Positions 15,011 to 24,275 of a stretch of 64,000 nt of DNA are shown piece after piece (positions within the stretch are counted from its first letter, which is position 1; every line of letters starts with the position of its first letter). The notes under the pieces were generated by a model. The model did no database searches, was not told where the DNA came from, and worked only from the letters and a program-made list of their open reading frames with translations. A program made the translations under genes and the position numbers. Source of the DNA: Mesorhizobium shangrilense (GTDB taxonomy: Bacteria; Pseudomonadota; Alphaproteobacteria; Rhizobiales; Rhizobiaceae); contig NZ_JBEWSZ010000002.1 in NCBI RefSeq assembly GCF_040537815.1, forward strand, positions 434,001 through 498,000, in the 5' to 3' direction.

Positions 15011-17407
15011 TCATGGCGCCTTCGGCAGGGCATAGGCGATGATGTAGTCGCCGCGATCGGGCGACTGGCGCGAGCCGCCCGCCGAGACGACGACGAACTG
15101 GCGGCCGCTTTCCGGCGACGTGTAGGTCATCGGTGTCGCCTGCGCGCCGACCGGCAGCCGGCCTTTCCAGAGTTCCTCGCCGGTGGCGACGTCGATGGCG
15201 CGCAGATAGTAGTCCTGCGTGCCGGCATAGAAGACGAGGCCGCCCGCCGTCGTGATCGGGCCGCCGAGCGAAGGCATGCCGATAGGGATCGGCACGCCGG
15301 TCTTCAGGCCGAGCGGGCCGGTGTCCTGCAGCGTGCCGGCCGGAACCTGCCAGACGAGTTTTCGCGTGTTCAGGTCGATGGCTGTTATCGTGCCGTAGGG
15401 CGGCTGGTGGCAGGGCACGCCGAGCGGCGACATGAAGCCGTTCTTGAGCGCGCCATAGGGCGTGCCGAGCTGTGTCCCCAGCCCGTCATGCGCCGCCGAG
15501 GGACCATAGGCGTCGGCTTCGGCGCGCGGCAGCAACTGCACGAATTGCGGCATGCGGATATCGTTGACGATCAAGGTGCCATTGGCCTCGTCGACCGAGG
15601 CGCTGCCCCAGTTCATGCCGCCATAGTAGCCGGGATATTGCAGCGAGCGGGTCAGGCCGGGAGGCGTGAACTCGCCGTCATAGCGCAGCTTCTTGAAGCC
15701 GATGCGGCAATAGAGCTGGTCGAAGGGGGTAGCGCCCCACATGTGGGCTTCGGTGAACGGCTCGTCACCGATCGAGGGCATGCCGACCGAGTAGGGCTGC
15801 GTCGGCGACAGGAAGTCCTCCTTGGCGCCGCCATTCTGCGGCACCGGCTTTTCCTGGACCTCGGCGATCGGCTTGCCGTCGCGGCGGTCGAGCATGAAGA
15901 TCTGGCCGCGCTTGGTCACCTGGATCAGCGCCGGCACCTTGCCGCCCTTGCCGTCCGGAACGTCATAGAGCGCCGGCTGCGAGGGAAGGTCATAGTCCCA
16001 TAGATCGTGATGCACGGTCTGGAACTTCCAGCGTTCGCGGCCGGTGGCGATGTCGAGCGCCACGACCGAGGCGGTGTAGTCTTCCGCCGCCTTGCTGCGT
16101 TCGGCGCCGAAGAAGTCGGGCGTAGCGTTTCCGGTCGGCAGATAGACAAGGCCGAGCGCGTCATCATAGCTCGGCGTCGACCAGACGTTGGGCGTGCCGC
16201 GCGTGTAGCTCTGGCCATCGGGCGGCAGCTTGGTGATGGCGGGATTGCCGAGGTCCCATGCCCAGACCAGTTCGCCAGTCCTGGCGCTGAAGGCCCGGAT
16301 GGCGCCGGACGGTTCGCCGGTCTCGACATTGTCCCAGACCCAGCCGCCGATCATGATGAGATCGCGCATGACGGTGGGAGCAGACGTCTGGAAGTAGAAG
16401 CCGGGCTTGACCTCGCCCATGCCGTGCTTGAGATCGACAGTACCGCCCTGGCCAAAATCCTGGCAGGGCTGGCCGGTCCTGGCGTCGATCTCGATCAGCC
16501 GGGCGTCGATGGTGGTCATGACGATGCGGCCGGCGCACGCTGCCGATACAGGGGCGGGCGGCGTTGTCGTTGTGGTGCCGTCGGCGGCAGGTGCCGCCGT
16601 TGCTGCTGCGGGCTCATAGTAGCTCACGCCACGGCAGCGCTGCCATAGCGGCGCCGACGCCTTGGGGTCGAATGTCCAGCGCGGTTCGCCGGTCTCGGCG
16701 TTGAGTGCGTTGACGATATTGTGCGAGGAGCAGGTGTAGACCGTGTCGGCCACCTGCAGCGGCGTGTTCTGGTCTTCTGCGCCCTTGGTCGGGATATCGC
16801 CGGTGCGGAAGGTCCAGGCGACCTTGAGGTCCTTTACGTTGTCCTTGGTGATCTGGTCGATCGGTGCGTAGCGGGTGCCGGCGGGTGTGCGGCCATAATG
16901 GCGCCAGTCGGTATTCGCAGCGGCGGGGGCGGGGGCGATGGTGGCGACGGCCACCGTGTTGCGGATCACCCCATGTGGCTGAAAGGCGTAGGCGCCGGTT
17001 GCGATCAGCGCCAGCACGAGAAGGCCGGCGAGAGCGAACGGGCCTCGCTTGCCGCCTGTTGATGACGGGAACAGTGGGGCCAGCAGAAGGGCGATCACCG
17101 CGAGCACGGCGGGCGCGACCAGCCTTGGCACCAGCGGCCAGAAACTCAGGCCGGCTTCCCATAGCGCCCAGGCGATGGTGGCGAGGAAGATCAGGATGTA
17201 GAGCCAGAAGCCTGCCTGGCGGCGCAAGACGAACAGGAAGCCGGAAATGATGATGCCGACGCCGGCCAGCGCGTAGTACCAGGAGCCGCCAAGGCCAACC
17301 AGTTGAACGCCGCCATAGAGCAGCGGCAGGCCGATGATCATCAGGATCAGGCCGAAAAGCACAAGCAGCCAGATGCCGCCGGATCTGTTGGAATCTTGCT
17401 CTGACAT
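15011..17407 (-). CDS. gcd: Membrane-bound PQQ-dependent (glucose/quinate/shikimate type) dehydrogenase
   Basis: A 798-residue protein of the size usual for membrane quinoprotein glucose dehydrogenase. Residues 10-140 contain five hydrophobic helices; the rest is a periplasmic eight-bladed propeller that binds PQQ (TDWRHYGRTPAGTRYAPIDQI, VWSTPSYDDALGLVYLPTGN, HHDLWDYDLPSQPAL). It oxidises aldoses or quinate in the periplasm and passes electrons to ubiquinone. A Thr/Pro/Ala-rich low-complexity insertion follows the blade-1 region (APAADGTTTTTPPAP, near residue 270). GAGGACCTAC precedes the ATG. It is divergent from a MarR-type gene. Which polyol or sugar is used is not readable. Confidence 0.9.
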   Translation of the reverse strand: MSEQDSNRSGGIWLLVLFGLILMIIGLPLLYGGVQLVGLGGSWYYALAGVGIIISGFLFVLRRQAGFWLYILIFLATIAWALWEAGLSFWPLVPRLVAPAVLAVIALLLAPLFPSSTGGKRGPFALAGLLVLALIATGAYAFQPHGVIRNTVAVATIAPAPAAANTDWRHYGRTPAGTRYAPIDQITKDNVKDLKVAWTFRTGDIPTKGAEDQNTPLQVADTVYTCSSHNIVNALNAETGEPRWTFDPKASAPLWQRCRGVSYYEPAAATAAPAADGTTTTTPPAPVSAACAGRIVMTTIDARLIEIDARTGQPCQDFGQGGTVDLKHGMGEVKPGFYFQTSAPTVMRDLIMIGGWVWDNVETGEPSGAIRAFSARTGELVWAWDLGNPAITKLPPDGQSYTRGTPNVWSTPSYDDALGLVYLPTGNATPDFFGAERSKAAEDYTASVVALDIATGRERWKFQTVHHDLWDYDLPSQPALYDVPDGKGGKVPALIQVTKRGQIFMLDRRDGKPIAEVQEKPVPQNGGAKEDFLSPTQPYSVGMPSIGDEPFTEAHMWGATPFDQLYCRIGFKKLRYDGEFTPPGLTRSLQYPGYYGGMNWGSASVDEANGTLIVNDIRMPQFVQLLPRAEADAYGPSAAHDGLGTQLGTPYGALKNGFMSPLGVPCHQPPYGTITAIDLNTRKLVWQVPAGTLQDTGPLGLKTGVPIPIGMPSLGGPITTAGGLVFYAGTQDYYLRAIDVATGEELWKGRLPVGAQATPMTYTSPESGRQFVVVSAGGSRQSPDRGDYIIAYALPKAP

Positions 17408-17556
17408 GTAGGTCCTCACGCTTGTCCGGGATGCGGGCGCCTCGCGGTCGCGGCGGCCGAAGGGGCCGTCAGGGCGATCTTTGGACGTGAGGTCGTCGGC
17501 TTCCGGTTTCGGCGACGGGGGCTTCGCCAGGGAAAGAATTTTATCGCAACCTAATA

Positions 17557-17570
17557 GATAGCATGTTATC
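17557..17570. promoter_or_regulatory. Candidate MarR operator between gcd and the MarR gene
   Basis: gatagcatgttatc is an inverted repeat (GATA, six bases, TATC, with CATG at the centre) in an AT-rich stretch ending 9 bases before the ATG of the MarR-type gene and about 150 bases from the divergent gcd start. Position and form suit an autoregulatory site. Confidence 0.45.
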
Positions 17571-17579
17571 CTTTTAGCC

Positions 17580-18032
17580 ATGTCCAAGCAAGACCCGGAT
17601 CGTGCCAGATTTGGCCTATTGGTTATCTCAGTCGCCAGGCTGTGGCGTCGCGCCGCCGACAACGCGCTCGACGATTGCGGCCTGTCGCATGCCACCGCCA
17701 TGCCGCTGGTGATGCTGTCGCGCCTCGGCGACAATATTCGCCAGGGCGTGCTTGCCGATCAACTGGGCTTCGAGGGGCCATCGCTGGTGCGCATCGTCGA
17801 TCTCTTGATGGAAGACGGGCTGGTGACACGCGCCGAGGATCCCGCCGACCGGCGGGCAAAAATCCTGTCGCTGACCGATACCGGGCGCAAGCGGGTGACC
17901 GAGATCGAACGCCTCCTGGCGGTGCTGCGGGGCGACCTGCTCAAGGATGTCGGCGACGCCGAATTGCGAAATTCGGTTGGCCTGCTGGAACGGCTTGAAA
18001 CGATGCTGGTTGCGCAAGAGGACGCGAAGTAG
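17580..18032 (+). CDS. MarR-family transcriptional regulator
   Basis: A 150-residue winged-helix protein. Recognisable blocks are LSHATAMPLVMLSRLGDNIRQ, the helix-turn-helix LADQLGFEGPSLVRIVDLLME, and the wing DPADRRAKILSLTDTGRK. The ATG follows directly after an AT-rich region with a small palindrome. It is divergently transcribed from gcd, so it may regulate the dehydrogenase or itself. Six bases separate its stop from the convergent flavoprotein gene. Confidence 0.85.
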   Translation: MSKQDPDRARFGLLVISVARLWRRAADNALDDCGLSHATAMPLVMLSRLGDNIRQGVLADQLGFEGPSLVRIVDLLMEDGLVTRAEDPADRRAKILSLTDTGRKRVTEIERLLAVLRGDLLKDVGDAELRNSVGLLERLETMLVAQEDAK

Positions 18033-18037
18033 GAAGC

Positions 18038-19414
18038 CTATGCCAATGGCTTCAGCTCCTGCGCAATTGTGGGCAACAGCTCCGAGACGGTGGGGTGGAT
18101 ATGCACGGCACGCGCGAGCGTGTCGACGGGTGCCCTGGCGTACATCAGGTCGAGCACGCAATGCACGGCCTCGTCGCCGCCGGGGCCGAGCACCGAGCAG
18201 CCGAGGATCTCCCTGGTGTCGGCGTCGACCAGGATCTTCATGAAACCTTGCGTCTCGCCCTTTTCCACGGCGCGGCCGACGCGGGTCATCGGCCGCTGCC
18301 CGACCAGGGCGCGACGGCCGGATTTGCGTATCGCCGTTTCGGTCATGCCGCAGCGGCCGAGCGGCGGGTCGATGTAGAGCGCATAGGCCTCGATGCGGTC
18401 GCTGACCTTGCGCGGGTCATTGTCGAGCAGGTTGGCGGCGACGATCTCAAAATCGTTGTAAGAGGTGTGGGTGAAGGCACCCTTGCCGTTGCAGTCGCCC
18501 ATCGCCCAGATGCCGCGGACGCTGGTGCGCAGCTGATCGTCGACGATGACGAAGCCGTGCTTGTCGAGTTCGACGCCGGCCTTGTCGAGGCCGAGGTCGT
18601 CGGTGTTGGGCACCCGGCCCAGCGCCAGCAGCACGTGCGAACCAACCGCGGGCGGTTTGCCGGCGGAGAAGGTCACGGCAATATCCCCGCCCTGCTTGGC
18701 GAAGCTGATGTCGTCGATGCCGACATGGACCGTGATGCCCTCATTCTCGAGAATGGACAGGATGGCGGCCGAGACGTCCTGGTCCTCGCGGCCGGTCAGC
18801 CGGGGCGCCTTCTCGATGACCGTGACCTCGGAGCCGAAGCGGCGGAACATCTGCGCGAACTCCAGCGAGATGTAGCTGCCGCCGACAACGACGAGATGGC
18901 GCGGCAGCACGTCGAGATCCATCATCGACGAATTGGTCAGATAGTCGATGTCGTCTATGCCAGGCAGGTCCGGCACCGAGGCGCGGCCGCCGGTGTTGAG
19001 GAATATCTTGTCAGCGGTCAAAAGGTCATCGCCGACGCGCACCGTGTTGGCGGATTCAAACCGCGCATGGCCGCGATAGAGCGTGCATTTGTCCATGCCG
19101 GCAATCCAGGTCTCGAGCCTGGTGCGGGCGTCGTTCGACACCTTGTCCTTGCGCGCCTTGATCTTTTGATAGTCGACGCCGACGGTGCCGCTCAGCGTGA
19201 CACCGTAGTCCGCGGCGCGGCGTGCCAGATGCGCGGCATAGGCGCTGGCGACCATGGTCTTGGTCGGCATGCAACCGGTGTTGACGCAGGTGCCGCCGAC
19301 CAGCTTGCGCTCGATCAGCGCCACGCTCATGCCGGCGGCCGACAGGCGGCCAGCCAAAGGCGGTCCCGCCTGTCCGCAGCCAATGATGATGGCGTCGAAG
19401 GCCTTTGCCGTCAT
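18038..19414 (-). CDS. FAD-dependent pyridine nucleotide-disulfide oxidoreductase (mercuric reductase-like)
   Basis: A 458-residue class I flavoprotein disulfide reductase. The N-terminal FAD motif IIIGCGQAGPPLAGRLSAAG, the redox pair in GGTCVNTGCMPTK (Cys-x4-Cys near residue 44), the NAD(P)H motif VVVGGSYISLEFAQMF (near 170), and the C-terminal HIHPTVSELLP (His-Glu pair) are all visible. It lacks both the N-terminal heavy-metal domain and the C-terminal Cys pair of true mercuric reductase, so the substrate is unknown. The start at 19414 overlaps the end of the upstream DUF4126-like gene by 4 bp (ATGA), so the two are coupled. Confidence 0.85.
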   Translation of the reverse strand: MTAKAFDAIIIGCGQAGPPLAGRLSAAGMSVALIERKLVGGTCVNTGCMPTKTMVASAYAAHLARRAADYGVTLSGTVGVDYQKIKARKDKVSNDARTRLETWIAGMDKCTLYRGHARFESANTVRVGDDLLTADKIFLNTGGRASVPDLPGIDDIDYLTNSSMMDLDVLPRHLVVVGGSYISLEFAQMFRRFGSEVTVIEKAPRLTGREDQDVSAAILSILENEGITVHVGIDDISFAKQGGDIAVTFSAGKPPAVGSHVLLALGRVPNTDDLGLDKAGVELDKHGFVIVDDQLRTSVRGIWAMGDCNGKGAFTHTSYNDFEIVAANLLDNDPRKVSDRIEAYALYIDPPLGRCGMTETAIRKSGRRALVGQRPMTRVGRAVEKGETQGFMKILVDADTREILGCSVLGPGGDEAVHCVLDLMYARAPVDTLARAVHIHPTVSELLPTIAQELKPLA

Positions 19415-19872
19415 CTCAGGGCCGCCACGATCAGCAGGCCGCAGATGATCGCCACCGCGTCCTCGATGAAGGCGGCGGGCTGGTCCTTGCCGAAGGCTGC
19501 CGCCAGCTGGGAGCGCGCTGCGGCGCCGCCCAGCGTGCCGATGACAGCGCCGATGACGCCGGCGACCAGGCCGCCGATAGTGGCCCCACCGGTGGCGCCG
19601 ATCACCGCGCCGGTGAAGGCGCCCAGGATGATGCGCGCCCCGAATTGCGGCGGGGTTTTCCGGCTCGGTGTCGACGGCAACTGATCGGCAACCAGTTCGG
19701 CGATGGCCAGGATGGTGAAGATGCCGACGGCAGCCCAATGGCTCATGAAGCTCGCCCAGGTGCCGGCAACCGGCAGCCAGCCGAGATAGGCGCCCCAGGC
19801 GATAGCGGCCGGCGCCGTCATGGTGCGCAGGCCGGCGATGACGCCGATCAGAAGTGCAAGAATGTACAGCAT
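19411..19872 (-). CDS. DUF4126-like small membrane protein
   Basis: A 153-residue inner-membrane protein with several hydrophobic, glycine-rich helices (MLYILALLIGVIAGLRTMTA at the start; ILGAFTGAVIGATGGATIGG in the middle). LRTMTAPAAIAWGAYLGWL and AELVADQLP are typical of the DUF4126 group. GGAGGGGACCAACC precedes the ATG at 19872. It overlaps the flavoprotein gene by four bases, so they are translated together and a membrane role for the pair is possible. Function unknown. Confidence 0.8.
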   Translation of the reverse strand: MLYILALLIGVIAGLRTMTAPAAIAWGAYLGWLPVAGTWASFMSHWAAVGIFTILAIAELVADQLPSTPSRKTPPQFGARIILGAFTGAVIGATGGATIGGLVAGVIGAVIGTLGGAAARSQLAAAFGKDQPAAFIEDAVAIICGLLIVAALR

Positions 19873-20016
19873 GGTTGGTCCCCTCCAATGCCGGACGGAC
19901 AATCCAGCAGGGCAAGCTAACATAGGTCCTGCATTTGACCAGCGGCGATGTCGAGCCTGGCGCTTTCCCGCCGGCTCGGACTGTGCTCTGCCTGCAATTC
20001 AAACTGGAGGCGGCTC

Positions 20017-20574
20017 ATGGCTGGGAGTGAACGCGCAAAGATGGCTGAAGGCGAATGGTACACGTGCCTCGATGCCGAACTGGAGGTGTTGCGCGCCGCA
20101 GCCGCGGATGCAGTGTTCGAGCACAATACGCTACCGCTCCGTCAGCGCGGAAACCTCGGGCCGGCGCTGAAGGCACTGCTTGGCGGCGTGGGCGAGGGGG
20201 CCCGGATCGAGGCGCCGTTCCACTGCGCCTATGGCTTCAACATCCATCTAGGCGACGGCGTCTTCCTCAATGCCGGCTGCACCATCCTGGATACGGCGAC
20301 GGTTCGCATCGGCGAGCGAACGCTGCTCGGACCCAATGTGCAGATCTATTGCGCCGAGCATCACAAAGAGGCTTCCGGTCGGCAAGTGGGGCTGGAGATC
20401 GCCAGGCCGGTCGAGATCGGCGCCAATGCCTGGATCGGCGGCAGCGCCATCATCCTCGGTGGCGTGACCATTGGTGATGGCGCCATCGTCGGCGCCGGCG
20501 CGGTGGTGACGCGCGACGTGTCTGCGAACACAACCGTCGTTGGCAATCCGGCGCGGCCGGTCAAACGCGATTGA
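20017..20574 (+). CDS. Sugar O-acetyltransferase (maltose acetyltransferase/NodL type)
   Basis: A 185-residue left-handed beta-helix acetyltransferase. The N-terminal helical motif is MAEGEWYTCLDAELEV; hexapeptide repeats follow (IHLGDGVFLNAGCTILDTA, IGANAWIGGSAIILGGVTIG). The catalytic His is in YCAEHHKEA (near residue 115). The C-terminal GNPARPVK is standard. It transfers acetyl from acetyl-CoA to a sugar hydroxyl in the cytoplasm. CTGGAGGCGGCTC precedes the ATG. The family includes rhizobial NodL, but nothing nearby points to Nod factor synthesis, so the general name is used. Confidence 0.85.
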   Translation: MAGSERAKMAEGEWYTCLDAELEVLRAAAADAVFEHNTLPLRQRGNLGPALKALLGGVGEGARIEAPFHCAYGFNIHLGDGVFLNAGCTILDTATVRIGERTLLGPNVQIYCAEHHKEASGRQVGLEIARPVEIGANAWIGGSAIILGGVTIGDGAIVGAGAVVTRDVSANTTVVGNPARPVKRD

Positions 20575-20579
20575 ACAGA

Positions 20580-21575
20580 TCAGGATGACAGCGCGTGCGC
20601 CATGCGCTCGTCCCGATCGACCCGCCTGGAGAATTCGCGCCGGTATTGCGCCGGCGATGTCCTGAGCCGGGCGGCGAAATGCTGGCGCAGCGACGTGGCG
20701 CTGCCGAAGCCGGCCTCGAATGCCACCATGTCCATCGACTTCTCGGTCGCCTCCAGCAGACGCTGCGCCAGTTCGATCCGCTGGCTGGTCAGCCATTCGC
20801 CGAAACTGGTGCCGATCGATTTCTGAAAGCGGCGGGTGAAGGTGCGCCGGGTCAGGCCGGCGGCCTCGGCGACGTTGTCCAGGCTGTGCGTCTCGCCCAG
20901 TGTCGCGCGAACCGCGTCGAGGGCCTGAGTGAAACGGTCGGCATGAGCGCCTTTTGCCACCGGATGCTCGATGAATTGCGCCTGCCCGCCCTGCCGATGC
21001 GGAGAAAGGACAATCTGGCGGGCAAGCCGAAGTGCTGCTTCCGCGCCGTAGCGGGCTCGCACGATGTGGAGACAGCAGTCGAGGCCGGCGGCAACGCCGG
21101 CCGAGGTCACGACATCGCCATTGTCGACGTAGAGCACGGCGGCATCGACGGCAATGTCGGGATGGAGCCTCTGCAGTTGCTCGGAATAGGCCCAGTGCGT
21201 CGCGGCACGGCGCCCCGAAAGCAGGCCGGCAGCGGCAATGGCAAAGGTGCCGAGACACAGGCCGACAATCAATGCGCCCTGCCGGTGCGCCTGGCGCAGC
21301 GCCTCCACCAGCGGCGGCGACGGCGGCTCGTCCAGATGATGCCAGCTTGGGACAATGACGATGTCTGCGCCCTCAAGCCCGTCGAGCCCATGCGGCGCGG
21401 CAACCGTCAGTCCGGCTTCGGTATGGATGGGGCCGGCCTTGACCGCACAGATGCGGAAATCGAAGCGCGGCAGGCCAAGTGCTGAGCGGTCCTCACCGAA
21501 GACAAGGCACGGCACGGAGAGATGGAACGGGCTGATGCCTTCGAAGGCAAGGACGGCGACGATCGGATTGGTCAT
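20580..21575 (-). CDS. GlxA/FtrA-type transcriptional regulator (DJ-1 domain plus AraC helix-turn-helix)
   Basis: A 331-residue protein with two domains. Residues 1-190 form a DJ-1/PfpI-like domain, with GLCLGTFAIAAAGLLSGRRA around the nucleophile-elbow position (Cys in GLCLG). Residues 225-320 are an AraC-type double helix-turn-helix (SLDNVAEAAGLTRRTFTRRF and MVAFEAGFGSATSLRQHF). Such proteins usually activate catabolic or stress genes. It ends five bases from the convergent acetyltransferase and is divergent from the cysteine hydrolase at 21708, which is a candidate target. Confidence 0.85.
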   Translation of the reverse strand: MTNPIVAVLAFEGISPFHLSVPCLVFGEDRSALGLPRFDFRICAVKAGPIHTEAGLTVAAPHGLDGLEGADIVIVPSWHHLDEPPSPPLVEALRQAHRQGALIVGLCLGTFAIAAAGLLSGRRAATHWAYSEQLQRLHPDIAVDAAVLYVDNGDVVTSAGVAAGLDCCLHIVRARYGAEAALRLARQIVLSPHRQGGQAQFIEHPVAKGAHADRFTQALDAVRATLGETHSLDNVAEAAGLTRRTFTRRFQKSIGTSFGEWLTSQRIELAQRLLEATEKSMDMVAFEAGFGSATSLRQHFAARLRTSPAQYRREFSRRVDRDERMAHALSS

Positions 21576-21707
21576 CAGGGCACCCAGGGAACTCGTGCCG
21601 GGATTGTCCCAATTCTTTCGTATGATGTCAATCAGGCCACTTTCTGGTCTGCTCCACCGCCTCTATCCTCACTCCCATCCAATCAAGCCAGCAGGAAAGG
21701 AATTCCC

Positions 21708-22349
21708 ATGTCTGAACCGGTCAAGGCTCCGCGCCGCGCGCTTATCGTCATCGATGTCCAGAACGACTATGACGGCGGCAACCTCGCCATCCAGCATCCG
21801 CCGTTCCGCGACAGCGTCGTCAATGTGGCTCGCGCAATGGATGCGGCCACCGAGGCCGGCATCAAGGTGGTCGTCATCAAGCAGTTGGCGCCCGAGACGG
21901 CGCCGATCTTCGCCAAGGGCAGCCACGGTGCTGAACTCCACCCGGAAATCGCCAGGCGGCACCGCGACCACTACGTCGAAAAGAACCTGCCTTCCGCCTT
22001 CACGGGCACGGACCTGGAAGAGTGGCTGCGCGCCAATGCCATCGATACGATCGCTGTCGTCGGCTACATGACACATAATTGCGACCTGTCGACCATCATC
22101 CACGCCGTGCATATGGGCTTCGCGGTCGAGTTCCTGTCCGATGCGACCGGCGCGCTGCCCTATGCCAACAGCGCCGGCTATGCGTCAGCCGAAGAGATCC
22201 ACCGTGTCGTGACCGTTATCCTGCAGTCGCGCTTCGCGGCGGTGCTCAAGACCGCCGAATGGGTCGAGTGCCTGAAGACCGGCGCCTTGCCGGAGCGCGA
22301 CACAATCTATGCGTCCAACCAGCGCGCGCTGGCGCGGAACGCCGCCTAA
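21708..22349 (+). CDS. Isochorismatase-family cysteine hydrolase
   Basis: A 213-residue cysteine hydrolase. The Asp is in LIVIDVQNDYDGGN, the Lys in YVEKNLPSAFTGTDLEEWL, and the nucleophile in GYMTHNCDLSTI. Unlike the homologue at 3825, the Cys is present, so an amidohydrolase (nicotinamidase- or carbamoyl-type) activity is plausible. CAGGAAAGGAATTCCC places a ribosome site before the ATG. It is divergent from a GlxA-type regulator and is followed by a strong terminator 20 bases after the stop, so it is probably a single-gene transcript. Confidence 0.85.
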   Translation: MSEPVKAPRRALIVIDVQNDYDGGNLAIQHPPFRDSVVNVARAMDAATEAGIKVVVIKQLAPETAPIFAKGSHGAELHPEIARRHRDHYVEKNLPSAFTGTDLEEWLRANAIDTIAVVGYMTHNCDLSTIIHAVHMGFAVEFLSDATGALPYANSAGYASAEEIHRVVTVILQSRFAAVLKTAEWVECLKTGALPERDTIYASNQRALARNAA

Positions 22350-22369
22350 GCACTTTCTCCGCGTGGGAT

Positions 22370-22404
22370 AAAAAAGGCGCTGCAGCGATGCGGCGCCTTT
22401 TTTT
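22370..22404 (+). terminator. Rho-independent terminator
   Basis: aaaaaaggcgc, a 12-base loop region, then gcgccttttttt: a GC stem flanked by A and T tracts, just after the cysteine hydrolase. The A tract on the other side would let it work on both strands. It also marks the left border of the AT-rich cassette. Confidence 0.85.
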
Positions 22405-22655
22405 GAGATCAGCAAAGCCACCCGCGCGGGGGGATAGGCTTGGGCATTACCTTCGCGTCCGATTTTAAAATTTCACAAGCAGACCTGTCATGAAGTGAAT
22501 ATTCTTCCCGTCTGATTATTATGAAGGACAAAAGAAGGCGAAGGTAATTTTTTGAGAAGAAATGTGATCCATTTCACATACATAACTCTCGACTTGCAAA
22601 AGATGCATAGTTGGCATTTAATGGAAGTGCGATTGGTAGACGCTGAGGCTAGCAA

Positions 22656-22871
22656 TTGAAATCGCGGGTTGTACAAACTGTGTTTGCTGCCGCTATCGCG
22701 TGTATAGCGGCAATTTCACCTTGGCCAGCTTTTGCTCAAGTTCCGCCGCATGCTCCAGGTACGGTTTGTTATACACCATACTTCTGGTGCTGGGCGCAGC
22801 CGCCTGGGCCGCCTGGATATCCGTGTGGGTGCCCGGGGCAATATGGTTATGTGCCAGGCACGCTTGGATAA
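22656..22871 (+). CDS. Small secreted Pro/Cys/aromatic-rich peptide
   Basis: A 71-residue product with a Sec signal peptide (MKSRVVQTVFAAAIACIAAI, cleavage after AFA near residue 27). The mature part of about 44 residues is rich in Pro, Gly, Cys, Tyr and Trp (VCYTPYFWCWAQPPGPPGYP, CGCPGQYGY). The start is TTG at 22656 with GAGG seven bases before it. Its stop is 15 bases before the membrane protein gene, whose ribosome site lies in the gap. No family is recognised. Upstream, about 200 bases are strongly AT-rich and probably hold the promoter. Confidence 0.6.
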   Translation: MKSRVVQTVFAAAIACIAAISPWPAFAQVPPHAPGTVCYTPYFWCWAQPPGPPGYPCGCPGQYGYVPGTLG

Positions 22872-22886
22872 CCTCGGAGGTGGGTC

Positions 22887-24269
22887 GTGCCGGAGCGTGT
22901 TGAAACAGACGACGCAATCATCCAGGGGTGGTTAAACGATGCTCGGCTCATTTCGATATATGCGGCGCAGGCTGGAGTCATCAAAGACAATGAGCTTAAT
23001 GTTTCTATTGGAGCCGTCGATCAACTGGCTGAGAAAAAATTAGGTGCACCGGAGGTTGAAGGCCTTCGACTTCAATTAAACAAGGCGCTGGAGTCTGTGC
23101 CATTTTCTACCTTGGTAGCATTGCGAAATGGCTGGAGGCCTGGCGACACTAAGCAGAGCCAGAAGAAACTGATATTTCTTCTCATCTTTTCAGTCACAAT
23201 CATGGTTCTTGCAGGCCATCTTTCTCAGATATACAACACTGGTGTAAGCCTTTTATCTGAAATACGTGTATTATCCGTCTCCCATCCTGACAGGCGATTC
23301 GGTCAGCTTTCGCGGCAACTATTGGCTGCCCGCAAGGAGATTGCAAATTCGGCTTCGAAAAGCGGGTCTTTGGAGAGCCAATCGCTTGGTCTGCAGGCAT
23401 ATTTTCAGGTTTTCGATGACCTTCGAGAACTTGACTTGGAGTTGTCGCAAATATCTGATCGTGTCGAAAAGTATAGTGATCAAGCCAGCTTTCCAATAAT
23501 AGGATCAAAGCTCCTGTTATATTACTATTATTCTTTTCAAAGGTATTTAAATATTGCTGATTCTGAAACTTTAATTTGGCTGCAAAAGCAGCATCCGACA
23601 CCTTTGTCCAGTCAAACTTCGGCAAAAAATAGTACGACCTCAATTGGTGCGGTCCCGGTTTCGGCCCTAGCTCAGCCCGTTGTTGCCGTGCTTTCCGAGT
23701 TGGGCCTCTACGACCAAAGTCCTTTTTGTGCGCAGAAAATCGATGCAGAAAAGCTCATAAAAGACCAAGTAAGATTCATTGACAATGTTATGCACTATGA
23801 TTATTTCGCAAATGTTGCCAAAGAGTACTTTTATGCAAATATATATAATAACTGTTTTGAATCAATAAAATATGGTCCATCCTATATCCCAAGCATGGAT
23901 GATTTTTCTTCGAGTGTAAGTAGCTTGATTGCGCCTTATGCGATGTGGATTCTTCCTGGTTTGTATGGGGCAATTGGCGCAACCATTTTCTATTTGCGTA
24001 TGATTCTTGACCCTCTCGTCCCGGATCCAAGCAAATCGCGTATTTTCCATCGTATTGTTCTCGGAGCTCTGTCCGGCATGGTTTTAGCCTGGTTTTGGGT
24101 TCCGGACACGCGGTTTGGAACGGACCTCGCTAATATTGGATTTAGCTTGTTTGCACTCTGCTTTATATTCGGGTTCAGCCTTGATGTATTCTTTGCCATG
24201 CTGGACAGATTTGTGAAGGTTTCCGTCGGAGCCATTGGCCAAATGGGAGCAGATCAGGCGAAGGCCTGA
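22887..24269 (+). CDS. Uncharacterised membrane protein in an AT-rich cassette
   Basis: A 460-residue protein starting with GTG, five bases after a strong GGAGGT. One hydrophobic helix is near residue 95 (LIFLLIFSVTIMVLAG). It is followed by a long soluble, partly helical middle region (residues 115-350), and then by about three helices in the last 120 residues (LIAPYAMWILPGLYGAIGAT, IVLGALSGMVLAWFWV, FSLFALCFIFGFSLDVFFAM). Base composition is far more AT-rich than the neighbours (runs such as ttatattactattattc), pointing to recent acquisition. It forms a two-gene unit with the small secreted peptide upstream. I do not recognise the family. Confidence 0.75.
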   Translation: MPERVETDDAIIQGWLNDARLISIYAAQAGVIKDNELNVSIGAVDQLAEKKLGAPEVEGLRLQLNKALESVPFSTLVALRNGWRPGDTKQSQKKLIFLLIFSVTIMVLAGHLSQIYNTGVSLLSEIRVLSVSHPDRRFGQLSRQLLAARKEIANSASKSGSLESQSLGLQAYFQVFDDLRELDLELSQISDRVEKYSDQASFPIIGSKLLLYYYYSFQRYLNIADSETLIWLQKQHPTPLSSQTSAKNSTTSIGAVPVSALAQPVVAVLSELGLYDQSPFCAQKIDAEKLIKDQVRFIDNVMHYDYFANVAKEYFYANIYNNCFESIKYGPSYIPSMDDFSSSVSSLIAPYAMWILPGLYGAIGATIFYLRMILDPLVPDPSKSRIFHRIVLGALSGMVLAWFWVPDTRFGTDLANIGFSLFALCFIFGFSLDVFFAMLDRFVKVSVGAIGQMGADQAKA

Positions 24270-24275
24270 TCTGCT
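24248..24275 (+). terminator. Hairpin overlapping the stop codon of the cassette gene
   Basis: agcagatcaggc, loop gaag, gcctgatctgct: a perfect 12-bp inverted repeat. The stop TGA (24267-24269) is in its right arm. A short T run (gatttt) follows about 13 bases later. It probably ends the cassette transcript and separates it from the convergent fhs. Confidence 0.7.

Noticed and set aside
19415..20002. N-terminal extension of the flavoprotein frame
   Set aside because: The frame is open but lies over the DUF4126-like gene; the FAD motif begins right after ATG 19414.
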